Shown here: one piece after another, positions 1 through 9,046 of the stretch
Layout of the letters: each line of letters opens with the position of its first letter
Position numbering within the stretch: the first letter of the stretch is position 1
DNA from: Geobacteraceae bacterium
GTDB lineage: Bacteria; Desulfobacterota; Desulfuromonadia; Geobacterales; Pseudopelobacteraceae
NCBI GenBank assembly: GCA_021286935.1
Contig: JAJTBI010000001.1
Location: forward strand, 46,114-110,113
Reading direction: 5' to 3'
Length of the DNA stretch: 64,000 nt
The notes under the pieces: generated by a model
What the model saw: the letters and a program-made list of their open reading frames with translations, nothing else
Databases searched by the model: none
What the model was told of the DNA's origin: nothing
Translations under genes and position numbers: made by a program

Positions 1-37
1 GTACCGGTGCGGTCATCAACAGCAGATCGCGTTTCAT
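1..37 (-). CDS. 5' end of a gene cut by the window edge
   Basis: An ATG at 35-37 on the minus strand overlaps the TGA stop of the M14-family gene (ATGA overlap), which is typical of translational coupling in an operon. Only about 12 codons are visible, beginning MKRDLLLMTAPV. That is too little to name a family. From context it should be the next member of the ATP-grasp / alpha-E / transglutaminase / deacylase operon. RimK-type ATP-grasp or a second deacylase would be plausible, but this is a guess. Confidence 0.55.
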   Translation of the reverse strand, partial: MKRDLLLMTAPV

Positions 38-996
38 CGGGCACCTCCCTTGCGGGCCATGACCCGGGCCATCAGTGAGCCTTCGTAGACCAGTGGATAT
101 TCCCGCAGGGTAAACAGGATGCCATCCACCGGCGAGCGTACTTCAGACAGCACCGTACCATGGAACGGCGAGATAATCGTGCCCAGCAGTTCGCCCCGGT
201 GGACATCGGTCCAGTGGGCGGTCGCCGGTACAAACAGGCCGGAGGTCTGGGCATTCAGGTAGTGTACGTTGCTGTCATCCGCCACCAGCGGGTGATGGGT
301 CAGCGGCGGCAGCGCCACTTCCGGTGCCAGCACTCCCAACTCCTGCCAGAGATGCAGCAGACCAACCGTCAATTGTTCGCAGTAGTCCGGCGTCAGACGC
401 ATCCCCACCCCCATTTCCACCACCAGGCAGGGGACATTGCGGCTGTTAAGACTGTGGGCGATGGTGGCCTCCAGCACGGTGGCAGCACCGTGGATCCAGA
501 TCAGGTCCAGGTTGGCCTGTTCAGCCAGCGGCACCAGGATGTCGCTGAATTCGCTGTTGATCCGCACCTGGGGGATCTCCCGCAGGTAGATGTTGCTGGC
601 ATGGATATCAACCACCAGGCTGGCGCCGTCCAGTGCGGTCATGACTGCCGCTGCCAGACGTTTAGGCAGATCACCCTGTTGACTGCCGGGAAAGGAGCGG
701 TTCAGGTCGCTGTCAAAGACCGGCACCGAGCGAGTCAGGGTATCCAGTCCCAGTGGATTGAGGGCCGGGTACAGCTCTACCTGCCCCAGCAGATGCTGTG
801 GACTGGTGCGCTGCAGTTTATCCAGCCAGGCAGCCAGACGATGACAGACGTAGAGCCCCTCCAGTTCATCGCCGTGGATGCCGGCGGTGACCGCGACACG
901 GGGGCCGTTGCCGCCTTTATACACGGTGCGGCGGATATCAAGGGTCTCCCGGTACGGCATGGCCAGGGAGAAGATGGTTTCAGTGATTTGGGTCAT
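34..996 (-). CDS. Succinylglutamate desuccinylase / aspartoacylase family protein (M14-like)
   Basis: 320 residues. The zinc-binding pattern of the AstE/AspA branch of M14 carboxypeptidase-like hydrolases is visible: His41 and Glu44 in GIHGDELEG, DLNRSFPG around residue 100, a second zinc His at about 132 (VDIHAS), and a likely catalytic Glu in VVEMGVG near residue 195. The family hydrolyses N-acyl amino acids or amide/peptide bonds at a C-terminus. The C-terminal part resembles the beta-rich tail of this family. It is the fourth gene after the sigma-54 promoter at 4467-4482 and lies 8 bp behind the transglutaminase gene. In this cassette it may trim or release a peptide product (inference). 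Substrate unknown. Confidence 0.85.
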   Translation of the reverse strand: MTQITETIFSLAMPYRETLDIRRTVYKGGNGPRVAVTAGIHGDELEGLYVCHRLAAWLDKLQRTSPQHLLGQVELYPALNPLGLDTLTRSVPVFDSDLNRSFPGSQQGDLPKRLAAAVMTALDGASLVVDIHASNIYLREIPQVRINSEFSDILVPLAEQANLDLIWIHGAATVLEATIAHSLNSRNVPCLVVEMGVGMRLTPDYCEQLTVGLLHLWQELGVLAPEVALPPLTHHPLVADDSNVHYLNAQTSGLFVPATAHWTDVHRGELLGTIISPFHGTVLSEVRSPVDGILFTLREYPLVYEGSLMARVMARKGGAR

Positions 997-1003
997 GGTC
1001 TAC

Positions 1004-1870
1004 TCATTGGTTAGTAATCGTCAGGTTGACCTGTGGCTGGGTAGCGGCATCGCCCCCCTTGAAACTGCCCCGCTGGGGAGCTGCATCGTAGGAGTCACGC
1101 CCAACGGCAACCGCTACATAGCGATCATTGGCCAGCAGGTTGTGCACCGGATCAAAGCCGATCCAGCCGCCTCCCGGTACCAGCACCTCGGCCCAGGCGT
1201 GGGTGGCGATCATCTCCCCTTCGGCCAGGATGCCGGGATCCATGTAGCCCATTACATAGCGGCTCGGCAGATGCCAGGAACGGGCAACGGTGATGAAGAG
1301 ATGGGCGAAATCCTGACAGACACCGGTCCGGTGACGAACCGCATCAAGCAGGTCATTATGCACGGCGGTTGATCCGGCCCCATAGGACAACACCTGTGGC
1401 ACCCAGGCCATCAGTTCCAGCAGGCTGTTGAGGGGTACCTGCTCTGCTTCGTAACGCGGCACGGCGCAGTCCAGCTCAGCCGCCAGCTTCATGATTGCCG
1501 GTGTCAGGCTGCTGCGGTGCAGCAGGTAATCGTACAACGCCGGGGTTTGGCGCAGTTCCTGAGCATACCACTCCTTCTGCTGATAGACGGGTACCGGCTC
1601 AAAGTCAAAGGGGTTTTCCCGCAGGGTTTCCACCTCGGCCGTCAGACGGGTGGTCAGGCAGGTGTGGGGAGCAGTGACGCAAAAGTAATCAACTCCATTG
1701 CCGAAGTAATCCTGATAACTATGGCGCTCTGCCGCCGGCTCCAGCTCGATCCGGTGTGAGATCAGACGCTGCCCCGTATCCTGACGGGGGGTCAGGCGCA
1801 GCTCAAGGTGGTGTTCTCTGACTGCTGCCGGATAGTCCAGTATGGTTTCGTGTTCGATCAAATAACGCAT
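1004..1870 (-). CDS. Transglutaminase-like cysteine protease family protein
   Basis: 288 residues. An N-terminal beta-rich domain (bacterial transglutaminase-like N-terminal region) is followed by the transglutaminase core with the Cys in GVCQDFAH, the His in THAWAEV and the Asp in FDPVHN, so the catalytic triad is complete. AAGGAG lies 8 bases before the ATG at 1870. The gene follows the alpha-E gene by 12 bp. The trio of circularly permuted ATP-grasp, alpha-E and this transglutaminase is a recurring bacterial cassette, proposed on comparative grounds to make or process a small peptide. The substrate is not known. The protein has no obvious signal peptide, so action in the cytoplasm is likely. 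Confidence 0.88.
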   Translation of the reverse strand: MRYLIEHETILDYPAAVREHHLELRLTPRQDTGQRLISHRIELEPAAERHSYQDYFGNGVDYFCVTAPHTCLTTRLTAEVETLRENPFDFEPVPVYQQKEWYAQELRQTPALYDYLLHRSSLTPAIMKLAAELDCAVPRYEAEQVPLNSLLELMAWVPQVLSYGAGSTAVHNDLLDAVRHRTGVCQDFAHLFITVARSWHLPSRYVMGYMDPGILAEGEMIATHAWAEVLVPGGGWIGFDPVHNLLANDRYVAVAVGRDSYDAAPQRGSFKGGDAATQPQVNLTITNQ

Positions 1871-1882
1871 CAGGTAAACTCC

Positions 1883-2824
1883 TTACTGAAAGAACTCTTC
1901 TGCCAGCGCAGTATGGAACCCGGCCAGCAGCCCCAGTACCTGTTCCAGGAACTCATGCAGGCCGCTGGTGAAGACTGTTTCACCGTTGGAGGAGGCCAGC
2001 AGTGACTGCAGGCCGTCAAATGCCGCGGCGGTCTTTTCCTTGCCCTCCAACCCGATGTTGGCCAGGGCGGCTCCGGCACGGTCAACGGAAAAGGCCAGTG
2101 AGCGGGGGAAGTCATGTTCAAAGACGGCAAAGTCAACCACCGCCTTGGGCTCGAAGCCACTCTGATTGGTGCGCCGGAACGCCTCAAAGCCGGACAGTGA
2201 TTTGAGCAGGGCAGCCCATTGGTAGTAGTCAAGTGCGGAGCCAACCAGATGGATGTCCGGCAGAATGATATGGTATTTGACATCCAGAATCCGGGCGATC
2301 ATGTCGGCCCGCTCCACGCAGCCACCCAGTTGACAGAAGGCATAGGCTTCACCCCGCATCATGGTGGCAGCCAGCAGGCCATTGAAGCGGGCCACCTGAT
2401 TGCGCAGCTCCACAAAGAGGTTGCTGGCTTTTTCCAGGGTAATGTTGCCCCGCAACCGTTCATTGTAGGTCATCCAGATATCGTTGACCGCCTCCCACAT
2501 CTCTTTGGAGATCCGGTCCCGGGCTACCCGGGCGTTTTCGCGGAACAGCCGCAGACAGGTGCGGATTGAGTTGTTGTTGGTGCGGCCGCCACAGACAAAC
2601 TGCAGGACCCGCTGCGTGGTGATGGCATCATCGCCATACAGCTCCACATACTGGGGCAGGGCAGCCGTAATCTCCAGAATGGGGCGCCATTTGTCCGCTT
2701 CACCCATATCCTCTTCCGCCTCCACCAGATAGAGCAGGTTGATCTCCATCAAACGGGCGGTTTCGCCGGCTCTTTCCAGATATCTGGCCATCCAGTACAT
2801 TGAATCAGCTATGCGGCTTAACAT
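1883..2824 (-). CDS. Alpha-E domain-containing protein
   Basis: 313 residues, almost entirely helical, beginning MLSRIADSMYWMARYLERA, the hallmark N-terminus of the alpha-E domain family. Conserved charged positions include YLERAG and the R/D of CVERADMIARILDVKYH. The biochemical role is unknown. The domain nearly always sits beside circularly permuted ATP-grasp and transglutaminase genes, as here, and is thought to act with them. AGAGG stands 8 bases before the start. The upstream gap to the ATP-grasp gene holds a 119-bp palindromic repeat (2862-2980). Confidence 0.87.
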   Translation of the reverse strand: MLSRIADSMYWMARYLERAGETARLMEINLLYLVEAEEDMGEADKWRPILEITAALPQYVELYGDDAITTQRVLQFVCGGRTNNNSIRTCLRLFRENARVARDRISKEMWEAVNDIWMTYNERLRGNITLEKASNLFVELRNQVARFNGLLAATMMRGEAYAFCQLGGCVERADMIARILDVKYHIILPDIHLVGSALDYYQWAALLKSLSGFEAFRRTNQSGFEPKAVVDFAVFEHDFPRSLAFSVDRAGAALANIGLEGKEKTAAAFDGLQSLLASSNGETVFTSGLHEFLEQVLGLLAGFHTALAEEFFQ

Positions 2825-2861
2825 ATCAGTAACCTCTTAAAACGTTATAACTACACGATAA

Positions 2862-2980
2862 GGAAACGAAGTTTTTTCGTCAGGTCGGTGACGCCGAGGA
2901 AAAGCGCGGAGGCGTAGCCGTACTACGCCGCACAAGCGATGACGAAGGTAACGCCGAGATGGCGAAAAAGGCGAGTTTCC
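2862..2980. repeat. Palindromic intergenic element A with terminal inverted repeats
   Basis: The two ends are imperfect inverted copies of each other: the left end reads GGAAACGAAGTTTTTTCG, and the right end in reverse complement begins GGAAACTCGCCTTTTTCG. The centre holds the perfect inverted repeat GCGTAG-N5-CTACGC. It has no start codon or protein of its own. It begins one base after the stop of the ATP-grasp gene (TGA at 2982-2984, minus strand) and ends about 38 bp before the next start. Its outer parts resemble element B at 7675-7858, so the two look like diverged members of one family. MITE-like or REP-like origin is inferred. Confidence 0.6.
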
Positions 2981-2981
2981 A

Positions 2982-4430
2982 TCACTCCGCCAGGACCCAG
3001 GTATCCTTACTCCCCCCACCCTGTGATGAGTTGACGACTAACGAGCCTTTGCGCAGTGCCACCCGGGTCAGTCCGCCCGGTACCACCTGAATATCTTCGC
3101 CGTAGATCACAAACGGACGCAGATCCAGATGGCGTGCCTCCAGCTCACCGTCCATGTAGCAGATATGCCGTGAGAGGTAGACCACCGGCTGGGCGATGTA
3201 GTTGCGGGGATTTTCCAACACCCGGTCCATGAATTCCTTGCGTAGGGCAGTGGTGGAGGAGGGCCCCATCAGCATGCCGTACCCGCCGGATTCACTGACC
3301 GCCTTGACCACCATCCGCTCCATGTTGTCAAAGACATACTCCCGGTCGGTCACATTGGTCATCTGGTAGGTGGGGACGTTCTTGAGGATCGGCTGCTGCC
3401 CCAGGTAGTAGCGGATGATATCCGGCACAAAGGGGTAGACCGCCTTGTCATCGGCAATACCGCTGCCGGGCGCATTCACGATGGCCACATTGCCGGCCCG
3501 CCAGGCATTGATCACCCCGGCAATCCCCAGTGATGAGTCAGAGCGGAAGATCAGCGGATCAAGATAATCGTCATCAATCCGGCGGTAGATCACGTCCACC
3601 CGCTTCAGTCCTTTGGTGGTCTTGAGATAGACGATATCGTTGATGACCACCATGTCGCGGCCTTCAGCCAGCTCGATCCCCATCTCTTTGGCCAGGAAGG
3701 TGTGTTCAAAATAGGCAGAGTTGTAGATGCCGGGAGTCAGTAGCACAATTTCAGCCGTACCTTTGCCGCGGGGGGACAGGCAGCGCAGGGCATCCAACAG
3801 CAGTGACGGGTAGTGCTCAACCCGACGTACCCGGTATTTATTGAAGAACTCTGGCAGGATACGGCGTTCAATGATCCGGTTCTCAATCATATAGGAGACG
3901 CCGGAGGGGGTGCGCAGGTTGTCTTCCAGGATCAGGAAATCGCCCTGTTCATCGCGGATAATATCGATACCGCTGATATGGGTGTAGATGCCGCGCGGCG
4001 GGACAATGCCGACGATCTCACGCCGGAAGTCCTTGCCCTGGTAGATCAGTTCCGGCGGGATCACGCCATCCTTGATGATCTTCTGTTCGCCGTAGAGATC
4101 TTCCAGAAACAGGTTGAGCGCCCTGACCCGCTGCTTGAGGCCGGATTCTATCCGTACCCATTCCGCTGCAGTGATGATGCGGGGGATCAGGTCAAAGGGC
4201 CAGATCCGTTCGATCCCCTCTTCGCTCTCGCCGTAGACCGTAAAGGTGACCCCTTCGGTCTGCAGTGCCAGCTGGGATTCATGATCCTTGGTTTCCAGGG
4301 CATTGTTGCCGGTGGCGCGGATATGATCCCAGAGCAGACGGTAATGATCGCGGGGACTGAAGTCGTCAGCATAGAATTCGTGGTAGGACGTCTTGGGTCC
4401 GGAACTGGCCGGGCTGGAAAGTGGCGGCAT
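2982..4430 (-). CDS. Circularly permuted type 2 ATP-grasp protein
   Basis: 482 residues from the ATG at 4430, which has AGGAGG 4 bases upstream. An in-frame ATG at 4454 would add eight residues but has no ribosome site. Features of the circularly permuted ATP-grasp family are visible: FYADDFSPRDHYR near the N-terminus, RGIYTHISGIDIIRDEQGDF and LEDNLRTPSGVSYMIENR in the middle, then VVKAVSESGGYGML with the ATP-binding Lys/Gly loop, and a C-terminal LRPFVIYG segment. ATP-grasp enzymes ligate a carboxylate to an amine or thiol through an acyl-phosphate. The substrates here are unknown. It is the first gene of the cassette and lies 26 nt from the predicted sigma-54 start site. Confidence 0.9.
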   Translation of the reverse strand: MPPLSSPASSGPKTSYHEFYADDFSPRDHYRLLWDHIRATGNNALETKDHESQLALQTEGVTFTVYGESEEGIERIWPFDLIPRIITAAEWVRIESGLKQRVRALNLFLEDLYGEQKIIKDGVIPPELIYQGKDFRREIVGIVPPRGIYTHISGIDIIRDEQGDFLILEDNLRTPSGVSYMIENRIIERRILPEFFNKYRVRRVEHYPSLLLDALRCLSPRGKGTAEIVLLTPGIYNSAYFEHTFLAKEMGIELAEGRDMVVINDIVYLKTTKGLKRVDVIYRRIDDDYLDPLIFRSDSSLGIAGVINAWRAGNVAIVNAPGSGIADDKAVYPFVPDIIRYYLGQQPILKNVPTYQMTNVTDREYVFDNMERMVVKAVSESGGYGMLMGPSSTTALRKEFMDRVLENPRNYIAQPVVYLSRHICYMDGELEARHLDLRPFVIYGEDIQVVPGGLTRVALRKGSLVVNSSQGGGSKDTWVLAE

Positions 4431-4466
4431 GGAACCTCCTTTATACAGATACACTACTGTACCTGA

Positions 4467-4482
4467 AGCATAGGGTGTGCCA
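4467..4482 (-). promoter_or_regulatory. Sigma-54 (-24/-12) promoter of the ATP-grasp operon
   Basis: The minus strand reads TGGCACACCCTATGCT. This carries the invariant GG and GC with the correct ten-base step and a full TGGCAC block. Transcription would start about 26 nt before the ATP-grasp ATG. It is nearly identical to the nifH promoter at 8880-8895 (TGGCACGCCCTATGCT), which suggests shared nitrogen control through an enhancer-binding protein. Confidence 0.8.
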
Positions 4483-4600
4483 AGGTGGGAATGGCTGAAA
4501 TTGCTTAGAAAATATGCGGTTTGTCAGAAGGTGTGACCAGCCTGCTGCTCGCTTGCTGCCCACAGTGGTGGGGTGGTGCGTATAAAATAAACAGAGAGAG

Positions 4601-4624
4601 CGGCTGCCCAATACAGGGCAGCCG
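4601..4624 (-). terminator. Stem-loop behind nifK, likely terminator
   Basis: A perfect 9-bp stem (4601-4609 with 4616-4624) closes a 6-nt loop about 35 nt after the nifK stop. On the minus strand the following sequence is only moderately U-rich, so termination may be incomplete. Confidence 0.55.
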
Positions 4625-4658
4625 CCGGGTCCGGCAGAATGGAAGAGAACGATTCCTG

Positions 4659-6128
4659 TTACCGCATCAACTCGAAATCACGATCTTCGCAGGTCTCATC
4701 TTTGATATCAATGAACTTGTTGCAGATCTCGGTCAGCATGTTGACAGCGCCCTGATAGCCAATGATCGGGTAGCGATGCTTGTTAACCCGGTCAAAAACC
4801 GGGAAGCCGAAACGGAACAGCGGGATCTTGGCGTCACGGGCGGCAAACTTGCCGTGGCTGTCGCCGATAATGCCATCAACCGGATCGGTCATCAGCAGTG
4901 AACGAAGATGCCAGAGGTCTTTGTTCATATAGATCTTGCAGCCTTTGCCAAACTCAGAGCTGTCAAGAAGTGCCTGCAGCTCTTTTTCAAGCTTCTTGGA
5001 ACCACGGCTGCAGAGGATGTGGTACGGATGAGCCCCTACTTCCAGGAGGAATGAGACATAGCCCAGCAGGTAGTCCGGATCACCGTAGACGGCAAACTTT
5101 TTACCATGAATGTACTGATGTGCGTCAGTCAGGGCATCCACGGCGCGGCCACGCTCGTTTTTCAGTGAGGCAGGCACTTCCTTGCCGAACAGCTCAGCCA
5201 CCTTCATGATAAAGGCATCGGTCTTTTCAATACCCATCGGCATCGGCATGGAAACATGTTTGCCGGAGTAGTTGTCCTTGATAAAGCTGAAGGTCTTGGG
5301 AGTTGCATAGGCTCCCAGTGTCATGGTGGCCTTACCGTTGATGGAATCTGCTGCATCCTCCAACTTGGTGCCGCCTGCGTAGATATGGTAGTGGCCATCG
5401 CAAGGCGAATCAAAGCTTTCGCTGATATCTGCCAGAACCGTATGGGGGATGCCGAACTCAGTCAGGATCCGCTTGTATTCACGGTAGTCACCGGTGTTGA
5501 AGTCGCAGCCGGCGATAAGGTTCAGCTTGCCGGTGCAGCGGCCTTCAATCTGCTTGCCTTCGGTCATTGTCTGCAGGATCGACACCAGCATTGAGTCATA
5601 GCCGTGGATATGGGTGCCGTTGAAGCTGGGGGTGTTGGCATAAGGCACCGGCATATCTTTGGGTACAAAACCCTTTTGGCGGGCGTTTTTGATGAAAGCG
5701 GTCAAGTCGTCACCGATAACCTCAGGCATGCAGGAGGTAAAGACGGCAATCATCTTGGGCTTGTACAGGGCAACGGCGTTTTCCAGACCTTCGTGCAGGT
5801 TGTTCTGGCCGCCGAACACTGCACCGTCTTCGGTCATGGCATCTGATACTGCCGGTGCCGGTTCACGGAAGTGACGGTTAAGGGTTGAGCGGTAGTAAGA
5901 AGCACAACCTTGTGAACCATGCACAAACGGCAGGGTGCCTTCAAAACCGTGGGCTGCCAGTTGAGCGCCCAGAGGCTGGCAGGCATGGGCAGGGTTGATT
6001 ACCAGTGCCTGACGGGCAAAGTTCTTCTCCCGGTATTCTTCAGTGTTGATCCAGTTCTGAACCCGGTCTATCTCTTCGGGTGTGGTCTCGACTATCTTCT
6101 TTACTTCGAGTCCTAGTAAGTTTGACAT
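4659..6128 (-). CDS. nifK: Nitrogenase molybdenum-iron protein beta chain
   Basis: 489 residues. The beta subunit of the MoFe protein pairs with NifD and holds half of the P-cluster. The three P-cluster cysteines are Cys50 (HACQPLGA), Cys75 (GSQGCASYYRS) and Cys133 (FTSCMPEVIGDD). The N-terminal segment is short, as in many anaerobes. It is the third gene of nifHDK, 75 bp behind nifD. No delta-subunit (anfG/vnfG-like) gene is present, which agrees with the molybdenum enzyme. The first part of the gene matches the family end to end with no truncation. Confidence 0.97.
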   Translation of the reverse strand: MSNLLGLEVKKIVETTPEEIDRVQNWINTEEYREKNFARQALVINPAHACQPLGAQLAAHGFEGTLPFVHGSQGCASYYRSTLNRHFREPAPAVSDAMTEDGAVFGGQNNLHEGLENAVALYKPKMIAVFTSCMPEVIGDDLTAFIKNARQKGFVPKDMPVPYANTPSFNGTHIHGYDSMLVSILQTMTEGKQIEGRCTGKLNLIAGCDFNTGDYREYKRILTEFGIPHTVLADISESFDSPCDGHYHIYAGGTKLEDAADSINGKATMTLGAYATPKTFSFIKDNYSGKHVSMPMPMGIEKTDAFIMKVAELFGKEVPASLKNERGRAVDALTDAHQYIHGKKFAVYGDPDYLLGYVSFLLEVGAHPYHILCSRGSKKLEKELQALLDSSEFGKGCKIYMNKDLWHLRSLLMTDPVDGIIGDSHGKFAARDAKIPLFRFGFPVFDRVNKHRYPIIGYQGAVNMLTEICNKFIDIKDETCEDRDFELMR

Positions 6129-6203
6129 GGTATATCTCCTTTGGCGGGAAACTCATCCGTAACACCGCCATTGTAGGTAGTTATCGTACGTGTTCTGGCA
6201 GCG

Positions 6204-7649
6204 TTAGAATGGTGACTGCACCAGTTTCCAGGTCGGGCTGTTGATTGCCATATCCACGTCACGGGCAAATACCTCAAAGCCTTTATAGCCGTGGTAGGGG
6301 CCGGAGTAGTCCCAACTGTGCATCTGACGGAACGGAATGCCCATCTTTTGGAAAACATATTTTTCCTTGATACCGGAGCCGATCAGGTCAGGTTTCAGGG
6401 CATCGGCAAACTTTTCAAACTCGTACTCGGATGGGTCGTCGTATACCACCGTAGCATCAGGCATTTCCGGTGCGGTACGGTCATAGTCGTCGGTGTGGGC
6501 GAATTCGTAACCAGAGCCGATGCAGTCCATGCCGAGATCTTCATAGGCGCCAATGGTATGGCGTGGACGGAGACCACCTACCAGCAGCATGACCTTTTTA
6601 CCATCCAGGCGTGGCTTGTAACGCTCGATAACCTCCTGCATGATCGGATCGTATTTGGCGATGACCGCCTCCACTTTTTCCTTGATGGTGTCGTCGAACA
6701 GCGCAGCCAGCTTGCGCAGGCTCTCCCTGATCTTGGTCGGACCGAAGAAGTTCAGCTCAATCCAGGGGATACCGAATTTTTCTTCCATCACCTTGCACAT
6801 ATAGTTCATGGAACGGTAGCAGTGAATCACGTTGAGCTTTACGGTGTGGGTGGCGGCAATCTTTTCCAGTTCGCCATCGCCGGTCCAGACCGCTTTGACG
6901 TTGAAACCGCACTCTTCCAGAAGCGGCTTGGTCGACCAGGCGTCGCCACCGATGTTATATTCACCGATCAGGGCGATATCATAGGGGGATTCCGGTTCAG
7001 CATACTCACGGGTGCCGATGATGTAGTCACGGATGGTGTCGTTACTGATGTGGTGGCCAAGTGATTGGGAAACACCACGGAAACCTTCACAGTTACAGGG
7101 GATAATCGGCAGATCCAGCTCTTTGGCAGAAGTTTTTGCCACGGAGTTGATGTCGTCACCGATCAGACCAACCGGGCATTCGGACAGAACCGAGATCCCT
7201 TTGGCCAGCGGAAACAGGTCATGGGCCTCTTCCAGCAGGGTCTTCAGCTTTTTGTCGCCGCCATAGACGATATCCTTTTCCTGGAAGTCAGAGGTGAACT
7301 GCATCGGAAAGCTGGTAACACCGACAATACCGCTTACCATGTTGCGCCGGGTACCCCAGGAATACCAGCCGCAGCCTACCGGGCCGTGGGATACGTGTAC
7401 CATATCGCGGATTGGGCCCCAGACCACCCCTTTGGCACCTGCATAGGCGCAACCACGAGCCGACATGACGCCTGGAACGGTCTTCTTGTTGGACTTGACG
7501 CAGGCTGAACCAGATCCCTGGTCATTGGCACCGATATGTGGCGCACGCTTCTTTTTGGCTTTTTCCGGATACACCGACAGGGTCTCAGCGATCAGCGCTT
7601 CGGTGGATTCCTTGGTGATGCCCTCTATTTTACGTATATTTTCTGACAT
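6204..7649 (-). CDS. nifD: Nitrogenase molybdenum-iron protein alpha chain
   Basis: 481 residues. The alpha subunit of the MoFe protein carries FeMo-cofactor. P-cluster cysteines are Cys67 (RGCAYAG), Cys93 ([10 protein letters not shown]) and Cys158 ([12 protein letters not shown]). The FeMo-co ligands are Cys277 (HCYRSMNYM) and His444 ([16 protein letters not shown]). AAGGAG precedes the ATG at 7649. It is separated from nifH by 207 bp, which is unusually wide for nifH-nifD and is mostly filled by the palindromic element B. All metal ligands are present, so the protein should be functional. Confidence 0.97.
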   Translation of the reverse strand: MSENIRKIEGITKESTEALIAETLSVYPEKAKKKRAPHIGANDQGSGSACVKSNKKTVPGVMSARGCAYAGAKGVVWGPIRDMVHVSHGPVGCGWYSWGTRRNMVSGIVGVTSFPMQFTSDFQEKDIVYGGDKKLKTLLEEAHDLFPLAKGISVLSECPVGLIGDDINSVAKTSAKELDLPIIPCNCEGFRGVSQSLGHHISNDTIRDYIIGTREYAEPESPYDIALIGEYNIGGDAWSTKPLLEECGFNVKAVWTGDGELEKIAATHTVKLNVIHCYRSMNYMCKVMEEKFGIPWIELNFFGPTKIRESLRKLAALFDDTIKEKVEAVIAKYDPIMQEVIERYKPRLDGKKVMLLVGGLRPRHTIGAYEDLGMDCIGSGYEFAHTDDYDRTAPEMPDATVVYDDPSEYEFEKFADALKPDLIGSGIKEKYVFQKMGIPFRQMHSWDYSGPYHGYKGFEVFARDVDMAINSPTWKLVQSPF

Positions 7650-7674
7650 GGTGAATTCTCCTTGAAATGTTCAG

Positions 7675-7856
7675 AGAAACGAGGAATTTTTGCAAGGCCA
7701 AGGCGGGTGAGGATTCGGGCGGCGGCGTTCAACTCACCGCCGCACAATTTTGTTTGCGAATTTTGACCACGAAAGCGCCCCGAAGGGGACAGCCGCAAGG
7801 CCGAGTCACAACCGAATATAAAACCCAACGCCGTGATTGCGAAAAAAGATCGTTTC

Positions 7857-7858
<2 letters not shown>
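7675..7858. repeat. Palindromic intergenic element B between nifH and nifD
   Basis: 184 bp with terminal inverted repeats: the left end reads AGAAACGAGGAATTTTTGCAA, and the right end in reverse complement reads AGAAACGATCTTTTTTCGCAA. The left arm (GAAACGA..TTTTTGCAAGGCCAAGG) and right arm (ACGCCGTGATTGCGAAAAAA) align with those of element A at 2862-2980. Like A, it sits right behind a stop codon: its last two bases overlap the nifH TAA (7857-7859). No open reading frame in it looks real. It probably folds into a long hairpin in the nifHDK transcript. Confidence 0.6.
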
Positions 7859-8744
<886 letters not shown>

Positions 8745-8785
8745 TCATCTGTGGGTCCCTTGGGATGTTGGTCGGGGCAACGCAA

Positions 8786-8829
8786 AACGGCGCCCCAATT
8801 GTGTGAACTTAAAATTGGAAGGCGCCGTT
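8786..8829 (-). terminator. Strong stem-loop with U-run in the nifH leader, possible attenuator
   Basis: On the minus strand AACGGCGCC (8821-8829) pairs with GGCGCCGTT (8786-8794). The inner arms CCAATT/AATTGG extend the stem around a 12-nt loop. TTTTGCGTT follows at once, so the structure resembles an intrinsic terminator placed between the sigma-54 start and the nifH ATG. In Geobacter sulfurreducens an RNA-binding response regulator is known to act on nif expression, so antitermination is plausible here (inference). Confidence 0.55.
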
Positions 8830-8879
8830 GCCTTGTCTTCAGTGTTCCGGTTGTTTCAAAGATGCGATGTCTTGGCATA

Positions 8880-8895
8880 AGCATAGGGCGTGCCA
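8880..8895 (-). promoter_or_regulatory. Sigma-54 (-24/-12) promoter of nifHDK
   Basis: The minus strand reads TGGCACGCCCTATGCT: GG and GC are ten bases apart with a full TGGCAC block, close to the consensus. Transcription would begin near 8868, giving a leader of about 145 nt before the nifH ATG. The stretch 8724-9046 (323 bp) contains this promoter, the leader hairpin, an AT-rich upstream region with a TGTATACA motif near 8958-8966, and otherwise nothing recognisable. Confidence 0.88.
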
Positions 8896-9046
8896 AAACT
8901 TTTTATTTGTAAAATATCAAGTGATAACAATGTGATGGCTGTTTGTGGTGTGGATGCTGTATACAATTTTTTGTGGATCTGCTGCGTGGGGGTCAGGCGG
9001 AGATGCTAAAAAAGAGGGCAGAAAAATTAACCTCAAGAGGTGGACG

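Noticed and set aside
160..1014. 284-codon plus-strand frame opposite the M14-family gene
   Set aside because: It is antisense to a gene with intact catalytic motifs and has no recognisable domain.
9025..9046. Small hairpin with a T-run behind the HEXXH gene
   Set aside because: The stem is only four to five pairs with a very small loop; too weak to call a terminator.
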